From Diphasiastrum complanatum (lineage: Eukaryota; Streptophyta; Lycopodiopsida; Lycopodiales; Lycopodiaceae), in contig MU835523.1 of the NCBI GenBank assembly GCA_029204225.1, positions 1-38,408 of the forward strand: DNA of 38,408 nt, in the 5' to 3' direction. The notes beneath the pieces are model-generated. The model searched no databases. It was given only the letters and a program-made list of their open reading frames with translations, and had not been told where the DNA came from. The position numbers and the translations under genes are program-made. Positions 1 through 10,560 of this stretch are shown here, piece after piece; within the stretch, counting starts at the first letter, position 1; every line of letters starts with the position of its first letter.

Positions 1-1424
1 ATTGTCCCTTTTTCTTTTTTAAAGATTTTCTTTTCCTTTGTACCTTTCTCCTAGATTTGGTTTGGGAATATATTAGTGGCTGTAGAATTTTTGTGTATTG
101 TGAAACCCAGCATTTGTGAGGAGTGATACTTGGCATTATCCGGTTGGTTAAGAAGAACTCAATTCTCAGTAATAACAAGGCTTTTAAAATGCTTCGAATC
201 TCCACTGTAGATCTACAAATGCTACATCTGATATTTGTCAGCCAACGATGGGCTACTTGTTGTAGCCACCCTCACCTCTCCAATGGCTCCACGTGCTACA
301 AGCAAGTAGCCCTCCTATGTACATATATAGTAGGAGGATGTTTTCTTATATAGCCTCATAGTTCATGAAGATCCTATAATGTACACTTTGTCTTACTACT
401 CATGAAGTACTTTTTTTGAGATTGATGATTAAACAAATGAGCAGATTGCACTCACCTTTCCTATCACCAACTTTAATCTAATTTTTTTCCATATCAACTA
501 GCATCACAATTATCACAAAAGGTTAGACCAGGTTTCAAACATATGACTATAGTTAGTTGGGCCAATATTGCATGTAATGTGGTCTCTAACAATGAGTGGT
601 GGTGCCATTATCACATGAAGTGAGTGGTAGTTCAATTCATGGCTATGGTCAATCACTACCACATCCAATATTATGTGTGACAATGGCCCTCTGAATTGTT
701 GTGACTAAAATGACAACTACAACAAACACTAAGGATTCTATGCATTGCTCAAGAAAATCGACAAAGTCTAGGAATGGAACTGGCATTTTTTTCTCAAAAA
801 TCGGCATCATGGAAATATAATCGATTTTTTATATAGGCATATGAACCCTTTCATGAGTGATAGCCCTCAAAAACCAAGAAGCCTTAAAATGTAGGTTTTT
901 TGAGTTATCGATTTTCCGAGCACTATGAGCATCAGAGCACCAATTGTGGAAGTTTTATGTAAGCATTACTTTTAGAGCCAATATCATTATGCAAATGGTT
1001 GATGGCTTTATGAAATGAGAAGATGCAACTAGTAAAGAAGACTAGGATGGCAAGGACAACCTAACACAAAATACTTATTAGCAAGTCATTTAATTATAAG
1101 TACTTGCAAGGTCTTGTTAATTATGTCATACCATATCACATGTGATTACATGTGACAACAATCCACAAACAAAGTGCTCAAGAAAATCTGCAAGTATTGC
1201 ACCAAAGATTTTCTTAGTACAAAATGGAGAGTGGAGATGACATGCTCATTGGTATCATCAAGATAGATATATTGGCTCATCAACATGGGAAATCTTTGTA
1301 AGTCTATTTCAAACACCACATTGAAGACAAAGATAATATGTAGCCTTTCATAAATTATTTGCTATCTTATGAGAGCATTGGACAATGTTCCAAAAGAGTG
1401 AGAACACATTACAATGCTCACAAA
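1..1424. other. Unannotated AT-rich DNA
   Basis: No coding region, LTR terminus or RNA gene could be supported here. Short open stretches, such as 123-353 on the plus strand, have no recognisable domain and look like chance frames. Confidence 0.5.
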
Positions 1425-1670
1425 GCAACTTTTGAAAGGAAATAAAAAACTCACACCAAATTTACTTGGCCGAATGTGTCCCATTCTAAGGTACTCCTCA
1501 ATTTGCCTAGCCACCTCTCTCTCTTTCTTCTGACTAAACCGATATGGTTGTCAAAAAATGGGTTGGCTATTGGGCACTAAATCTATCCTATGGTCCACAA
1601 GCCGAGTGGGCGGTAAACCATATCGAAGTGTGTTTAGGGAAAACATCACTAAATTCTTGTTTTAAATTTT
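1425..1670 (-). pseudogene. Ty3/gypsy reverse transcriptase N-terminal fragment
   Basis: Read on the minus strand, this segment matches the start of a gypsy RT. A stretch resembling 'YGLPPTRLVDHRIDLVPN' is visible in pieces, followed by REVARQIEEYLRMGHIRPSK, the conserved segment just before the RT palm. Stop codons and frameshifts interrupt it, including in the hydrophobic stretch that follows. A degraded continuation, with a possible RFPM motif, runs toward about 1200. The upstream linker toward about 1860 (minus-strand direction) may be the protease-RT spacer but is not diagnostic. No LTR, PBS or PPT was found for this copy, so it is an isolated internal fragment. The family assignment is from motif recognition; no clade is claimed. 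Confidence 0.75.
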
Positions 1671-2689
1671 GCACTAACTGCTACTCTTGATGAGAATTTT
1701 TGATGTTTTACAATGTTAGAACACATTCACATCACACTCATTGGCAACATCACAATGCAATTTAGATTTCAAAACAAGAATTTTTCATAATCAAAATCAT
1801 TGACTTTCTCCATTACTTTGGTCGAAGAACCCATCGACGATGAGCATACATCAGTCTCTCCAAACATAATATTCTATAGTATTTGCATAGTTATAGGAAT
1901 TTTAACAAAGGTTGAAATTTTTTAAGGATTTTTTTAATTTAACAAAGTTTTATTTGTTGTTTATTGTTCCCTTCCTCCCTTTGTTGTAGCAAAAAGTAGT
2001 CTTCAAATTTAAATTGGACTAAAATCAAAAGTAAGAAGATTCTAATGGAGTAGATTTTAGAATGCTCTCTTTGAAGAGGTGCAAAATTGTATTTGAGTTG
2101 CAGATCACCTCACAAAAACTAACTTTGTTTTTTACAGCGTCAAAATTCGACTTTAAATTTAAAAAAATTATGAAATAAAAAAAAATGTAATGTCGTGTAA
2201 AGTATTCAGTAGTGTGCAATGTTTTTTTTTTCAATTTTTATGATGGATGAATACTAAGGTAGAAATAGTTGCACTATGGTGGTCAGGTCAAGTTGAAGAT
2301 TTTTTCTTTTTACGACATTGAAATACGTCCTCAAACACAAAATTTATAGCTGAAGAACAAAACCAATGAAAATTAGCTTTTGATGCCACTTGAGAGGCTT
2401 CTTTGGTTCATGTGGCAAATTCCTTGGCATAAGTGTATTCCAAGAAACATTTGAAGCCTTCCTCTTTTCTCTTGCATGTTCCTTTCTCATGATACCCATT
2501 GGAATGTATTTAGTTTGTGGATGTTCCATGTACTTGGAGTCTTGAGGAATTGGTTCTTCTTGTGATGCATTATCCTTTCTTGATTCATAGCATCATCTAC
2601 ATTCACCTCACATAACTATGTGCTTCATTAAGCATAGCATCTTAGGTGCTGGACTTTACTATTCAAGCATCCAACTTGCTTAGGACGCT
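1671..2689. other. Unassigned sequence between gypsy and copia fragments
   Basis: No recognisable domain. A 61-codon minus-strand open stretch at 2344-2529 could be a relic of the copia linker between integrase and RT, because it lies directly downstream of the integrase fragment on that strand. It has no diagnostic motif. Confidence 0.35.
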
Positions 2690-3525
2690 AAGCCTTGCAT
2701 CGAAAGACTTGCAATCCCTACATCTTTGATTTTATTGTTATAAATGTCTTGTTAGATGTTTTATCAGGAGCTTCAATAGTGGAACTCCTTTTTGTAAAAA
2801 CATTGCATCATTACAAGCACCCAAAAAAATTAGTCCTAGTTCATGTATTTTCATCATGGCCTTCGCACAATCCATGATAGTGTGATTCTTGCATTCTGCA
2901 ACACCATTCCATTGTGGAGTGTGTGACTACATGAATTGCAGCTTCATGCCATGATCCTCACAATAATCATAAACTTGTTTGATTTGTATTCACCACCATT
3001 GTCATACCTTGACACTTTGATAGTGTGATTCTTGCATTCTGCAACACCATTCCATTGTGGAGTGTATGACTAAATGAATTGCAGCTTCATGCCATGATCC
3101 TCACAATATTCATAAAATTGTTTGATTTGTATTCACCACCATTGTCATACCTTGACACTTTGATCCTTGCATTTGTTTGATTTTTAGCCAAGACTTTGAA
3201 CTTTTTGAACATCCAAATTCATTTAACTTTTGTTTTAGATAATATATTTGTGTCCTACATGAGTAATTGTAGTTATAAAATAGTAAGCATTACCCAACGA
3301 CATCATCTTCATAGGACTACATAGATCTATTAAACTCAATACCTTCTTAGCTTTAATAGCTTTGCCCCTCTAAAATGATTTTCTATGCTAAGTTCCATAA
3401 AAACATCCTTCACAAACAAGATGTGTCAATTCACAAAGCTCAAGTAACATTGTCATCATCTTTCGTAAAAATCTCGAACTCTTCAAGTTAAGATCACCTA
3501 GGTGTTTAGATGCCATAACTCAACA
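2690..3525 (-). pseudogene. Ty1/copia GAG-pre-integrase and integrase fragment
   Basis: On the minus strand the order is GAG-pre-integrase then integrase core. It begins near 3520 with ELWH, GDLNLKS and HLVCEGCF. Next come a degraded HRKSF and RGKA, then AKKVLSLIDLCSPMK, which corresponds to the usual 'LELVHTDLCGPMK'. The core segment YDNGGEY and the downstream TPQWNGVAECKN (normally PQQNGVAERKN) follow, then TIMDCAKAMM. The YDNGGEY-to-NGVAE segment is present twice as a 143-bp tandem duplication, which shifts the frame. The central aspartate region is deleted or unreadable, and stops occur throughout. It lies on the PBS side of the LTR at 3754-4778, so it may be what remains of that LTR's own internal region, with gag lost. 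Confidence 0.82.
2876..3161 (-). repeat. 143-bp tandem duplication inside integrase
   Basis: Two head-to-tail copies, 2876-3018 and 3019-3161, have a constant 143-bp offset and about four visible mismatches. Each copy spans the region from the NGVAE motif back to RYDNGGEY. The length is not a multiple of three, so the duplication breaks the frame. It arose after or during loss of function. Confidence 0.93.
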
Positions 3526-3753
3526 GGTAACATGATGGATGAGTTCAAACCTCATTGATTTTATGAAGTGCTATTTTAATGAAGCTAAAGTAAAGTAGCA
3601 TAGGAATCTTATCAAAGAAGAGATAAGTGATCAATCAAATGTATTTGTAGTTGCATTTGCTTTCAAAAGACAATGACAACAACCGGTTCATTGTCTCAAG
3701 AGCAACATGAAACATGATGAGCAAATGGAAATGGTTTAGCCATTCCACTCTGA
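3526..3753 (-). other. Putative degenerate PBS and leader of copia element
   Basis: Immediately beyond the LTR terminus at 3754, the minus strand reads ATCAGAGTGG. This retains the 3' half of the usual plant copia primer-binding site complementary to initiator tRNA-Met (TGGTATCAGAGC), with the TGGT part missing or altered. The rest is non-coding leader-like sequence, and no gag is visible. The PBS call rests on its position next to the LTR end plus a short match. Confidence 0.45.
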
Positions 3754-4778
3754 TGAAAAATGGTGACACAAGCAAATAGAGAAGAATGCCAAGTTTGTGG
3801 CATCCGAAAAGTACCCAGCTAGTCTTAAAGTGGAAAGGTCAAAAATTTTCTGAATGTGTTGTTTATTCTAGGCTTATATAAAAGTATTCTTTTGTCAAAT
3901 CATGGTTTATTTCATGAACTAGGATTACACATGTAAAAAATTCAATGTTTTAAAACCTTACACACATATTGGACATGAGCTTTTGCTTACATTGATAAAA
4001 TTCCAGCAAACTCACATGCGTGGGGAATGATCCTCAAGTGTGAATGATTTTGTTAAGCTTTGTGTTGAGCACATAAATTGATTTTAGAATGGATGCTAAG
4101 ATCTAGTACAAGATTTTATGGCTAAATCACAATCTAGCATGCTAAGGATCAAAGAATGATTGCTTTGATTAACAAGAGAGAAAAAGTACAAGAATTTAAT
4201 GCATTAGCATAAGCCTCTACTTGAGTTAGAGAGAGAAAGAGAGAGCATTATTCAAGCAAATGATAGTGTAGATCCAAAATGACATGGAATAGCTTCAAAG
4301 CTTGGTTCTTCATAAAAAATTATGAGAATGTCAATACATAATTATGGAGTTTGAAGTAGCTCGAGGTAGAACCATCTCCATTCAACTTCCATCCACATCT
4401 ATAAGTGAAAACTAGATAATTAGTGACATTTGTCACTTCACATGCATGCATTTCTACCTACTTTTACCAAGTGTCAAATATTCAACTAGAATTGTACAAA
4501 TCATCATGCATGTGTCCAATTCACTTTGTGCATGCTTTGCATGTCACTATGGAACACTTACAACCATTGCATGTGATATGCCACGAGTTTCTACAAGCCT
4601 ATTATTGACATCTCTATGTCTACATTCTATATACAAGTTGTATATTACCAGCTAGACTTGAAGAACCCATGTAGCTCGAGTTTCTTCTAGGCCAAATTTG
4701 GCATTTACATTATGAAACAACAAACTCACATAGAAAAAACTTTGTGAAAAGCCTAAAGTCAAGATAGATGATTTTTCA
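3754..4778 (-). repeat. Copia LTR (1,025 bp), minus orientation
   Basis: In the minus orientation the sequence starts TGAAAAATCATC and ends CACCATTTTTCA. It therefore has TG...CA ends with an 8-bp terminal inverted repeat (TGAAAAAT/ATTTTTCA). A purine tract (GGAGGAGTGGAGAGAAA, 4779-4795) precedes it, and a PBS remnant follows. A TATATAA sequence on the minus strand near 3874-3880 lies about 120 bp before the 3' end, as expected for an LTR promoter. A short GA-rich microsatellite lies near 4225-4245. The same terminal style (TGAAAGAT...ATCTTTCA) is seen in the LTR at 12305-12908, which suggests related elements. RNase H lies upstream and integrase downstream, so this LTR joins two internal regions. 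Confidence 0.8.
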
Positions 4779-4796
4779 TTTCTCTCCACTCCTCCT
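4779..4796 (-). other. Polypurine tract of copia element
   Basis: A minus-strand purine run lies directly between the RNase H stop at 4806 and the LTR start at 4778. This is the normal position of the plus-strand primer for reverse transcription. Confidence 0.7.
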
Positions 4797-4805
4797 AAAA
4801 ATAAT

Positions 4806-5215
4806 CTATGTTGTCTTGGACATGGATCTTGGGATTATTCCAAGATTGGCTCTATGCTTGATGGAGGAAGTTTTGCTCAAAGTTTTGGTGAGCAAATCTG
4901 CAATACAAGATGATGTGTCGATGTGCTCCAAGTAGATTTTCCCTCCAATGAGCTTCTCTCTCACGAAGTGATGTGCAACCTCGATGTGTTTGCTCCTTGC
5001 ATGAAATATTGGATTGTTTGCAAGGGCTTGTGCTGAGATATTGTCACACATGATCAAAGGTAGATCATCTTCCTTGATTATCTTTAGCTCCACTAGCAAC
5101 CTCTTGATCCAAAGCACTTCTTTTGTTGTAGTAGTAAGTGCCTTATATTCAGCTTCACAGGATGACACTATGTACAGTTGTCAGGAAAGCCATATACTTC
5201 CAAGTACAATAGCTT
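4806..5215 (-). pseudogene. Ty1/copia RNase H C-terminal fragment
   Basis: A 120-codon open frame on the minus strand (5168-4806) carries the hallmark copia RNase H motifs in order: SSCEAEYKA, EVLWIKRLL, MCDNISAQALA, HARSKHIEVAHHFVREK and IADLLTKTLS. It ends at the natural stop just before the PPT. A further degraded stretch to about 5215 resembles the segment preceding SSCEAEY (IWLS, normally 'ISWLSKKQ'). Everything upstream (RT, integrase, gag) is absent. This is therefore the 3' end of an element whose LTR is 3754-4778, and it is not functional. Confidence 0.88.
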
Positions 5216-5775
5216 TCCCAATTAGATGACAAACATTCAATGTAATTAATACACGGATGAAATCTATAAATAGATCATCCAAGCACAAATTAATGGTTGC
5301 TCCGTCCATGAGACGTATTATTTGAGCCTCCCAATTACGCCGTCAATTTTTGGTTGTAATTGCTATTTGTATTGTGCTTTAGTGTAATATAGCAGCAGCA
5401 GTTTTTCTATTTGTGTATAACGTAGATGAATGCTTGTTGTGATTGAATGCACTCTATCGTTGTTTGATCACACTGGTTTACTCACTCTGATCAGAACACG
5501 GACATCTATGACTCCTCAGTTTCTGATCAAACAATGGTTGTCTTTGACGCCTGAGGAACTCGCGATATCATACAGCTCTACCATTATTTCAGAACTATAA
5601 TTCACATTGAATCTGATTTCAGTAGTACCACACACAAACCATCTCTAATTTCTTCGGTGGACTGTACTCTCATTTTAGAGTATGAATTAATTTTTAAGAT
5701 CTTATTGGGCAATCAGACCTCATAAATCTGTGATTGTCTTTAGCATAAGTTGTCTAGTAGACTGTTTTTGCACCT
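5216..5775. other. Unassigned, possibly LTR-derived, sequence
   Basis: No coding signal. A CTATAAATAG box at 5264-5273 and a moderately GC-richer stretch around 5480-5570 are compatible with a U3/R promoter remnant. No TG...CA termini or PBS could be identified, and no other copy was seen in the window. It ends abruptly where the gypsy RT sequence begins at about 5776, so it marks a truncation breakpoint. Confidence 0.3.
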
Positions 5776-6395
5776 AGCAGCCGAGATTCGGTCACTATGA
5801 ATTTGTCGTGCTTCCTTTTGGGTTGACGAATGTTCCAACTACATTCCAACAAATGATGAACGATCTTTTTTGTCCATATTTAGGGAAGTTTTTGGTTGTA
5901 TTCTTAGATGATATTCTCATCTATAGTAGGACACTTAAGGAGCATTTGAGTAATCTTAGGACTGTCTTAGATATTTCAAACGAGAGAAACTCTACGCTAA
6001 GGAATCTAAATGTGAGTTTTTTAAGCATGAGTTATTGTACCTCGGTCATAAGATCACCCATAGTGGGTTGGAGATTGACGAGAGTAGGTTCAAGATAGTG
6101 CTTGATTGGCGGATACCGAAGATAGTTAGAGAAGTTAAATCTTTTTTCGGTTTTACAGTTTTCTTTTGTAAGTCAATTGAGGATTATGCTAAAGTGGCAG
6201 CACCTTTAAATAATTTGACTAAAGTCAGAGTTAACAAAAAGAAAAAGAGAGGTCAACCTAGCGTGCCTATTGAGTGGAATGATAAATTGAACCAATGCTT
6301 TGAGAAACTCAAGCAAATGGTTGCTTCAGCTCCTGTTTTACAGATCACAAATCTTGATTTACCTTATGTCGTGCAAACTGAAGTGATTCGGCGAT
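5776..6395 (+). pseudogene. Gypsy reverse transcriptase (partial)
   Basis: The frame begins inside the palm with RFGHYEFVVLPFGLTN and continues through TTFQQMMNDLF to the active-site segment VVFLDDILIYS. The catalytic Asp pair is intact at about 5905-5912. KEHLSNLRTVL follows, the frame breaks near 5980-6035, and it resumes with YLGHKITHSGLEID, 'FFGF' and YAKVAAPLNNLTK. The connection to RNase H is seen as FEKLKQMVASAPVL...YVVQTE. The fingers and N-terminal RT are absent because the element is truncated at 5776. The remaining domain is well preserved but split over at least two frames. Confidence 0.88.
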
Positions 6396-6745
6396 AGGGA
6401 CAGTTCTTCTACATGATGATAGATCGATAGCGTTTGAAAGCAAGAAACTCATGGGGCCTCAGTTGCATTACACAACTCAAGAGAAAGAGTTATTTGTTGT
6501 GATATACGCACTTAAAACCTGGAGGCATTACCTTTATGGTAGTCAGTTTATAGTGTATACAGATCACCAACCTCTGAAGTACTTTTGTAATCAGAATGAT
6601 CTAAGGGTCATAAAGCTCGCTAGGCTGAGCTTATGTAGGAATTTGATCATGAGATCTGATATGTCAAGGGCAGCTCTAACCAAGTTGCGGATGCAGTTAG
6701 TCGGATTGGTGAATTAAATGAACTTTCATTCACCTAGATTTCCAC
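6396..6745 (+). pseudogene. Gypsy RNase H domain
   Basis: The motif order is the family's: AIGTVLLHDD, IAFESKKLMGPQLHYTTQEKE (shown across a frame break), ELFVVIYALKTWRHYLYG, VYTDHQPLKYF. After a second break come a degraded QARWAEL, EFDHEI, and SSNQVADAVSRIGEL in another frame. The terminal 'ADAVSR' motif normally links RNase H to integrase. At least two frameshifts and two stops are visible. Confidence 0.85.
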
Positions 6746-6789
6746 TGATCTATATTTTTCACTGAGAGAAAAATGTGAATTAGATTCTC

Positions 6790-8045
6790 ATTTTGGTCCC
6801 ATCTGGAAGATGGTGGAGACAGGAAAAAATGAGAATGGAATAGAGATTTACTCACAAGGGTCTCAGGTTCCTAAGAAAGATAAGAAGATAGCGGAACAAT
6901 TCTCTATCCGAAGTGGGTTACTATTTTGGAATGGAAAAATTTGTGTACCAGCGGATGATGAGTTAAAGAAGAAGATTCTTTATGAGTGTCATGACGTTCC
7001 CTGTGCAGGTCATCCGGATATACACAAGAATTTAAACTTGGTCAAAAGAGAGTTTTATTGGCCGAAACTCAAGCCATTTGTCGAGTCTTATGTGGTTAAG
7101 TGTAGACCTTACCAATTAGCCAAAGCAGAACGCTTAAAGACTAGAGGGTTGTTACATCCCCTAGATATCCCTTAGAAGCGATGGAAAAGTATATCTATGG
7201 ATTTTGTGGTTGGACTTCCAAAGACCCAATGCCAAAATGATTCTATTTGGGTTGTGGTGGACAGGTTGACAAAGTTAGCTACTTTTATACCAGTCAAGTC
7301 AACTGCTAAGGCTGTGGACTGGTTGTGGTGGACAGGTTGACAAAGTTAGGTACTTTTATACCAGTCAAGTCAACTGCTAAGGCTTCGGATTCAGCCTAGA
7401 TCTTTGTGGAAAGATTATTTAGGCTTTATGGATTGCCAAGTGATATAGTTAGTGATAGAGATCCTAAATTTATAGGTCACTTTTGGTCAGCTATATTCCA
7501 TAAGCTTGAAACCTCGCTTAGTTTTAGTTCTTCTGATCATCCTAAATCAGATGGCCGAACTGAGAAAACTAATTAGACTATGGAGGATATGGTGAGAACT
7601 TATGTGTCTCACAAGCGATCTCAGTGGGAAGATTACATTCCTTTGATTGAGTTTGCTTATAATAGTAGAAAATATTCTACTACTGGTTATAGTCCGTTTA
7701 TGCTGATGTACAGTTTTCAACCTAGATCTCCGATAAATGTCGAGACAAAAGTCTGTTAAGATCCAGAAAGTTGCATATTTCTTGCATGATATGCGTGAAA
7801 TGTTGCAAGTGGCCCGTGATTGTATCCGGAGTGCTCAGGATAGAGCTAAGCACTATGTCGATCTTAAGAGGTCTCCCAGAGATTTTAAAGTTGATGACTG
7901 GGTGTATCTTAGAATACCTAAGGATTCTAAGACTATGAGTACAGGGAAGCATTATAGATCGTCTACGAGATATTGTGAACCATTTCGGATTATAAAGAAA
8001 ATTGTGTGGTGGCCTAGTCATTATAGATTTTCACAAAATCAATGA
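6790..8045 (+). pseudogene. Gypsy integrase
   Basis: The N-terminal zinc-binding segment is present as ECHDVPCAGHPDIHK, VKREFYWPKL and YVVKCRPYQ. In the last motif the usual CxxC has Tyr in place of the second Cys. The catalytic core follows with all three acidic residues of the D,D-35-E triad still readable: Asp in [10 protein letters not shown] (about 7199), Asp in VSDRDPKF (about 7453) and Glu in SDGRTEKTN (about 7562). Further motifs are YIPLIEFAYNS and YSPFMLMY. The C-terminal part reads AQDRAKHYVD, FKVDDWVYLRI and CEPFRIIKKI, then stops in HYRFS. A 71-bp tandem duplication and at least two stops disrupt the core. The conserved continuation (VFHVS) is found again only at about 10599, beyond the insertion. 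Confidence 0.88.
7251..7386 (+). repeat. 71-bp tandem duplication in integrase core
   Basis: Copies starting at 7251 and 7322 encode the same segment ([18 protein letters not shown]) and differ at very few positions. The offset is 71 bp, so the reading frame is destroyed. Confidence 0.93.
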
Positions 8046-9068
8046 ATTACGTAGTATAAAAGGTTTGATCGTTTCCCAAGAGAGAGAATAATCTCATCTT
8101 TTGCATGGTAAATGTATGTATGATGATAAACAGACTAGAGTGTATAAAGTTCACAATGAATACTACAGCGACATAATTGGTTATCCAAATATATTTGGAT
8201 AAATTGGCTTCCAGGAACACCAATGATGGAACGATTTGGTCAAGGTTTGTAATTGTAAGAATTACTTTATCTTTCAGGCTCTTCAGGCATCAGGAAAACA
8301 GTCAGAACTGACAGCAACTAGCAATTAGATTCATCAAGCAGAATCACATTAGCTAAAAGTTCTTCTTAATCAAACACAAAGAATTAGTTTTTATTGCAGG
8401 AAGCAAACAAGACAGAGCCTCAATCAATCCCATCATCTGAACACATAGCTCATTCAGAGTTGAAGGAATTTCTACTAAAAGTTATGTTTAACCGCTTCGG
8501 CTAATTCCCTGTGCACATTAGTCATAATTATTACTTGTTGGTGTCGCTTGGTAATCCGTGTTAGAGTAACTGAAATTCAGTATAACTTAAGAAATGTGTG
8601 TGACGCAAACAGAACAGTATCACAATCAATTATAGATCATACAGAGTGTGTTCGCACAAATGATAAGAAGTAATTCTGTGAGAAATAACAGAAGGAAAGA
8701 ATGTTCAAGCTATAAGAACTTGCTCTTTGCTCTCTATTGATACTCAACTCTGCGTAGAAATGCGTACGTACAATGGCACATAGTGCTATCCTTATAGGAA
8801 TGTTCTTCAGCCTCAATGTCGCTTACGAACCGTCAAATGTCGGTTTTGAACTTCTATTGTATCTCTTTAGAACGTCGCAACTTCTACTCAAAATATGAAT
8901 TTACAAAGTGCGAAATAGGCCTCTACATGTATTTAGGCACTATAGCACATTTTATATATATGGAAATTGAAAATTTTTACAATATATGACAAAATTTGGA
9001 TAATGTGAGATCATAAGACTCCACATATACCCTTCCTTAGCTGTGCAGCAGCTCGCAAACAATCTGAT
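8046..9068. other. Non-coding part of the insertion
   Basis: AT-rich sequence with no recognisable coding region. It includes a perfect 22-bp palindrome at 8181-8202. It lies downstream of the minus-strand pseudogene and could include its 3' flank. Confidence 0.4.
8181..8202. repeat. Perfect 22-bp palindrome
   Basis: The 11-base half TTATCCAAATA is followed directly by its exact reverse complement TATTTGGATAA, with no loop. AT-rich palindromes this long are unusual but can occur by chance in AT-rich DNA. No function is inferred. Confidence 0.9.
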
Positions 9069-10560
9069 TTATGTCCTTCTTTGTTGCTTTCGGCTAGCTG
9101 GCTTGCTGTGGAAAGTAGCCTTGGCTCGGGCTTCATTCTCTTCATTTTCTTGTTCCAATGTCAGTCCTTTTGTTGCCAACTGATGAGTAACTCGGGAAGA
9201 AACTGATTTAGAGTTAGAAACAACTTCTTTCACATCAAAAATGTTAATTGATTCTAACTTATTCAAATACTCATCCAATGCTGGAAAAATATTATTTTCA
9301 AATGTTCTTAGGTATTCTAAGATGTATATATACAAGGATCCTGCGACCACATGAATATAGTTAGTTTGCACATTGAACTTGTTCCGAACAATGGCAAGGG
9401 CGAGGATTCCTTTTTGATGTACAGTTAGTCTAGACCATAAAGTATTTATGCTAGAAAATGTCCAAGGGTTCTCCCATTGTTCTTTTGTGTAACCAAAAAG
9501 TTTAGGTAAAAAAAGGTAATATATTGTCCATTGGAGTTCTGGACTACAAAAAGGTGGAATAAATTCTGTTAGTTCCTGATGAAATGTCTGAAATTCTGAC
9601 CTTAGTAGTGAGTAGACAATCTTGTTTTTCTTCACAGCTGCTCCACTTGGTGACGCATGGGCTTGGTGTGGAATGACGCTTAACGCCTCAGGTTGGTCTT
9701 TAGTAGCTTGTACCTCTGTAGCATCCTTGGTTTCGGTCTGTGTTACTTGATCTCTCAGGATCTGCCTATAGATGGTATCCGTTTGGATGGCCTATTCTGA
9801 CATTACTAGTGTTGGCTCATCTGTCTGCGTCTCCTGATCTTGTCCTTGCGTTGGTTCTTCTGCATCAGAAATCTGCATTTGGCCTAATTGGAATTTGTCC
9901 TCTTCTAATTCTTCCTTCAGCTTCTCATAAGCAAAAGCAATCATCTGCGGCTGCAGATATTGCATCTGGAAGGTCTGGATCATCCTCTCCTGGATTTCCT
10001 TCCATGCTACCGGATCAATTCGGTATCTGCCATGAGATACACAGGCACCGAGTGTGACTTCGGCGCTGATTTGCCACAGTATTGCCTCTTCGGCCTATTT
10101 CTTGTGTATTTGATTGTCTTTCTTTAACATTTCTGTAAAATTTTGCAGTTGGACAATTGATTCATGAGCACTGTTGAGTTCATTGCTCAGCTCCGCATTG
10201 CTACTCTGAAGAGTAGTTCGCACTCGTCTCTCCTCCTGCAAAGAAGTCTGCAGGGTCTAAAGTTGTTGTTTAAGCAAGTATGTTCTCACTTTCGAAGGCA
10301 TTGGACTGCTCTTGCATTTCTTCCAACACTTTGAGCGTGGCATCCTGCCTTCCTTTCGCTTCTTCAAGCTCTGTATCTTTTCTGCTCAGCTCCGCATTAG
10401 CTGCTTCAAGCTCCTCATTTCTATAGGCCAACTCAACCTTTGTTTTGCTCAGCTCTGTATCTTTTCTGCTCAGCTCCGCATTAGCTGCTTCAAGCTCCTC
10501 ATTTCTATAGGCCAACTCAGCCTTTGTTTCGCTAACGAACTAGATCTTTAGAACAAATTG
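9069..10560 (-). pseudogene. Unrecognised coiled-coil protein pseudogene
   Basis: Reading the minus strand gives a nearly continuous coding region of about 490 codons, broken by one frameshift near 10280 and three in-frame stops, all TAG. The N-terminal part is heptad-rich coiled coil with a duplicated 28-residue unit (ELAYRNEELEAANAELSRKD), then ATLKVLEEMQEQ, SSNAELSNELNSAHE and IVQLQ. A middle acidic, Gln-rich linker includes KEELEEDKFQLG and QGQDQETQTDEP. The C-terminal 188-codon open frame (9635-9069) has an aromatic and hydrophobic pattern (SPELQWTIYYLF, GYTKEQWENPW, FNVQTNYIHVVAGSLYIY) and a basic tail (SRKQQRR). The 5' end is lost at the insertion border. I do not recognise the family. 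The size and layout would fit a structural or accessory protein of a mobile element, but a captured host gene is equally possible. Confidence 0.6.
10367..10534 (-). repeat. Two tandem 84-bp (28-residue) coiled-coil units
   Basis: Units 10367-10450 and 10451-10534 are nearly identical and in frame. Each encodes four heptads rich in Glu, Leu and Ala. Unlike the frame-breaking duplications elsewhere in the window, this one preserves the frame, as expected for expansion under coding constraint. Confidence 0.92.

Noticed and set aside
123-353. 76-codon plus-strand open frame
   Set aside because: No domain, no codon-use support, and no regulatory context; consistent with chance in AT-rich DNA.
9740-10057. 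105-codon plus-strand open frame
   Set aside because: It is the antisense shadow of the coiled-coil pseudogene, whose minus-strand reading is far more protein-like.
10312-10551. 79-codon plus-strand open frame with internal repeats
   Set aside because: It mirrors the 84-bp duplicated coiled-coil units read on the wrong strand.
9069-10560. Idea that the TAG stops reflect a recoded genetic code or programmed readthrough
   Set aside because: A frameshift is also present, neighbouring retroelements are equally decayed, and C-to-T change at CAG explains the pattern more simply.
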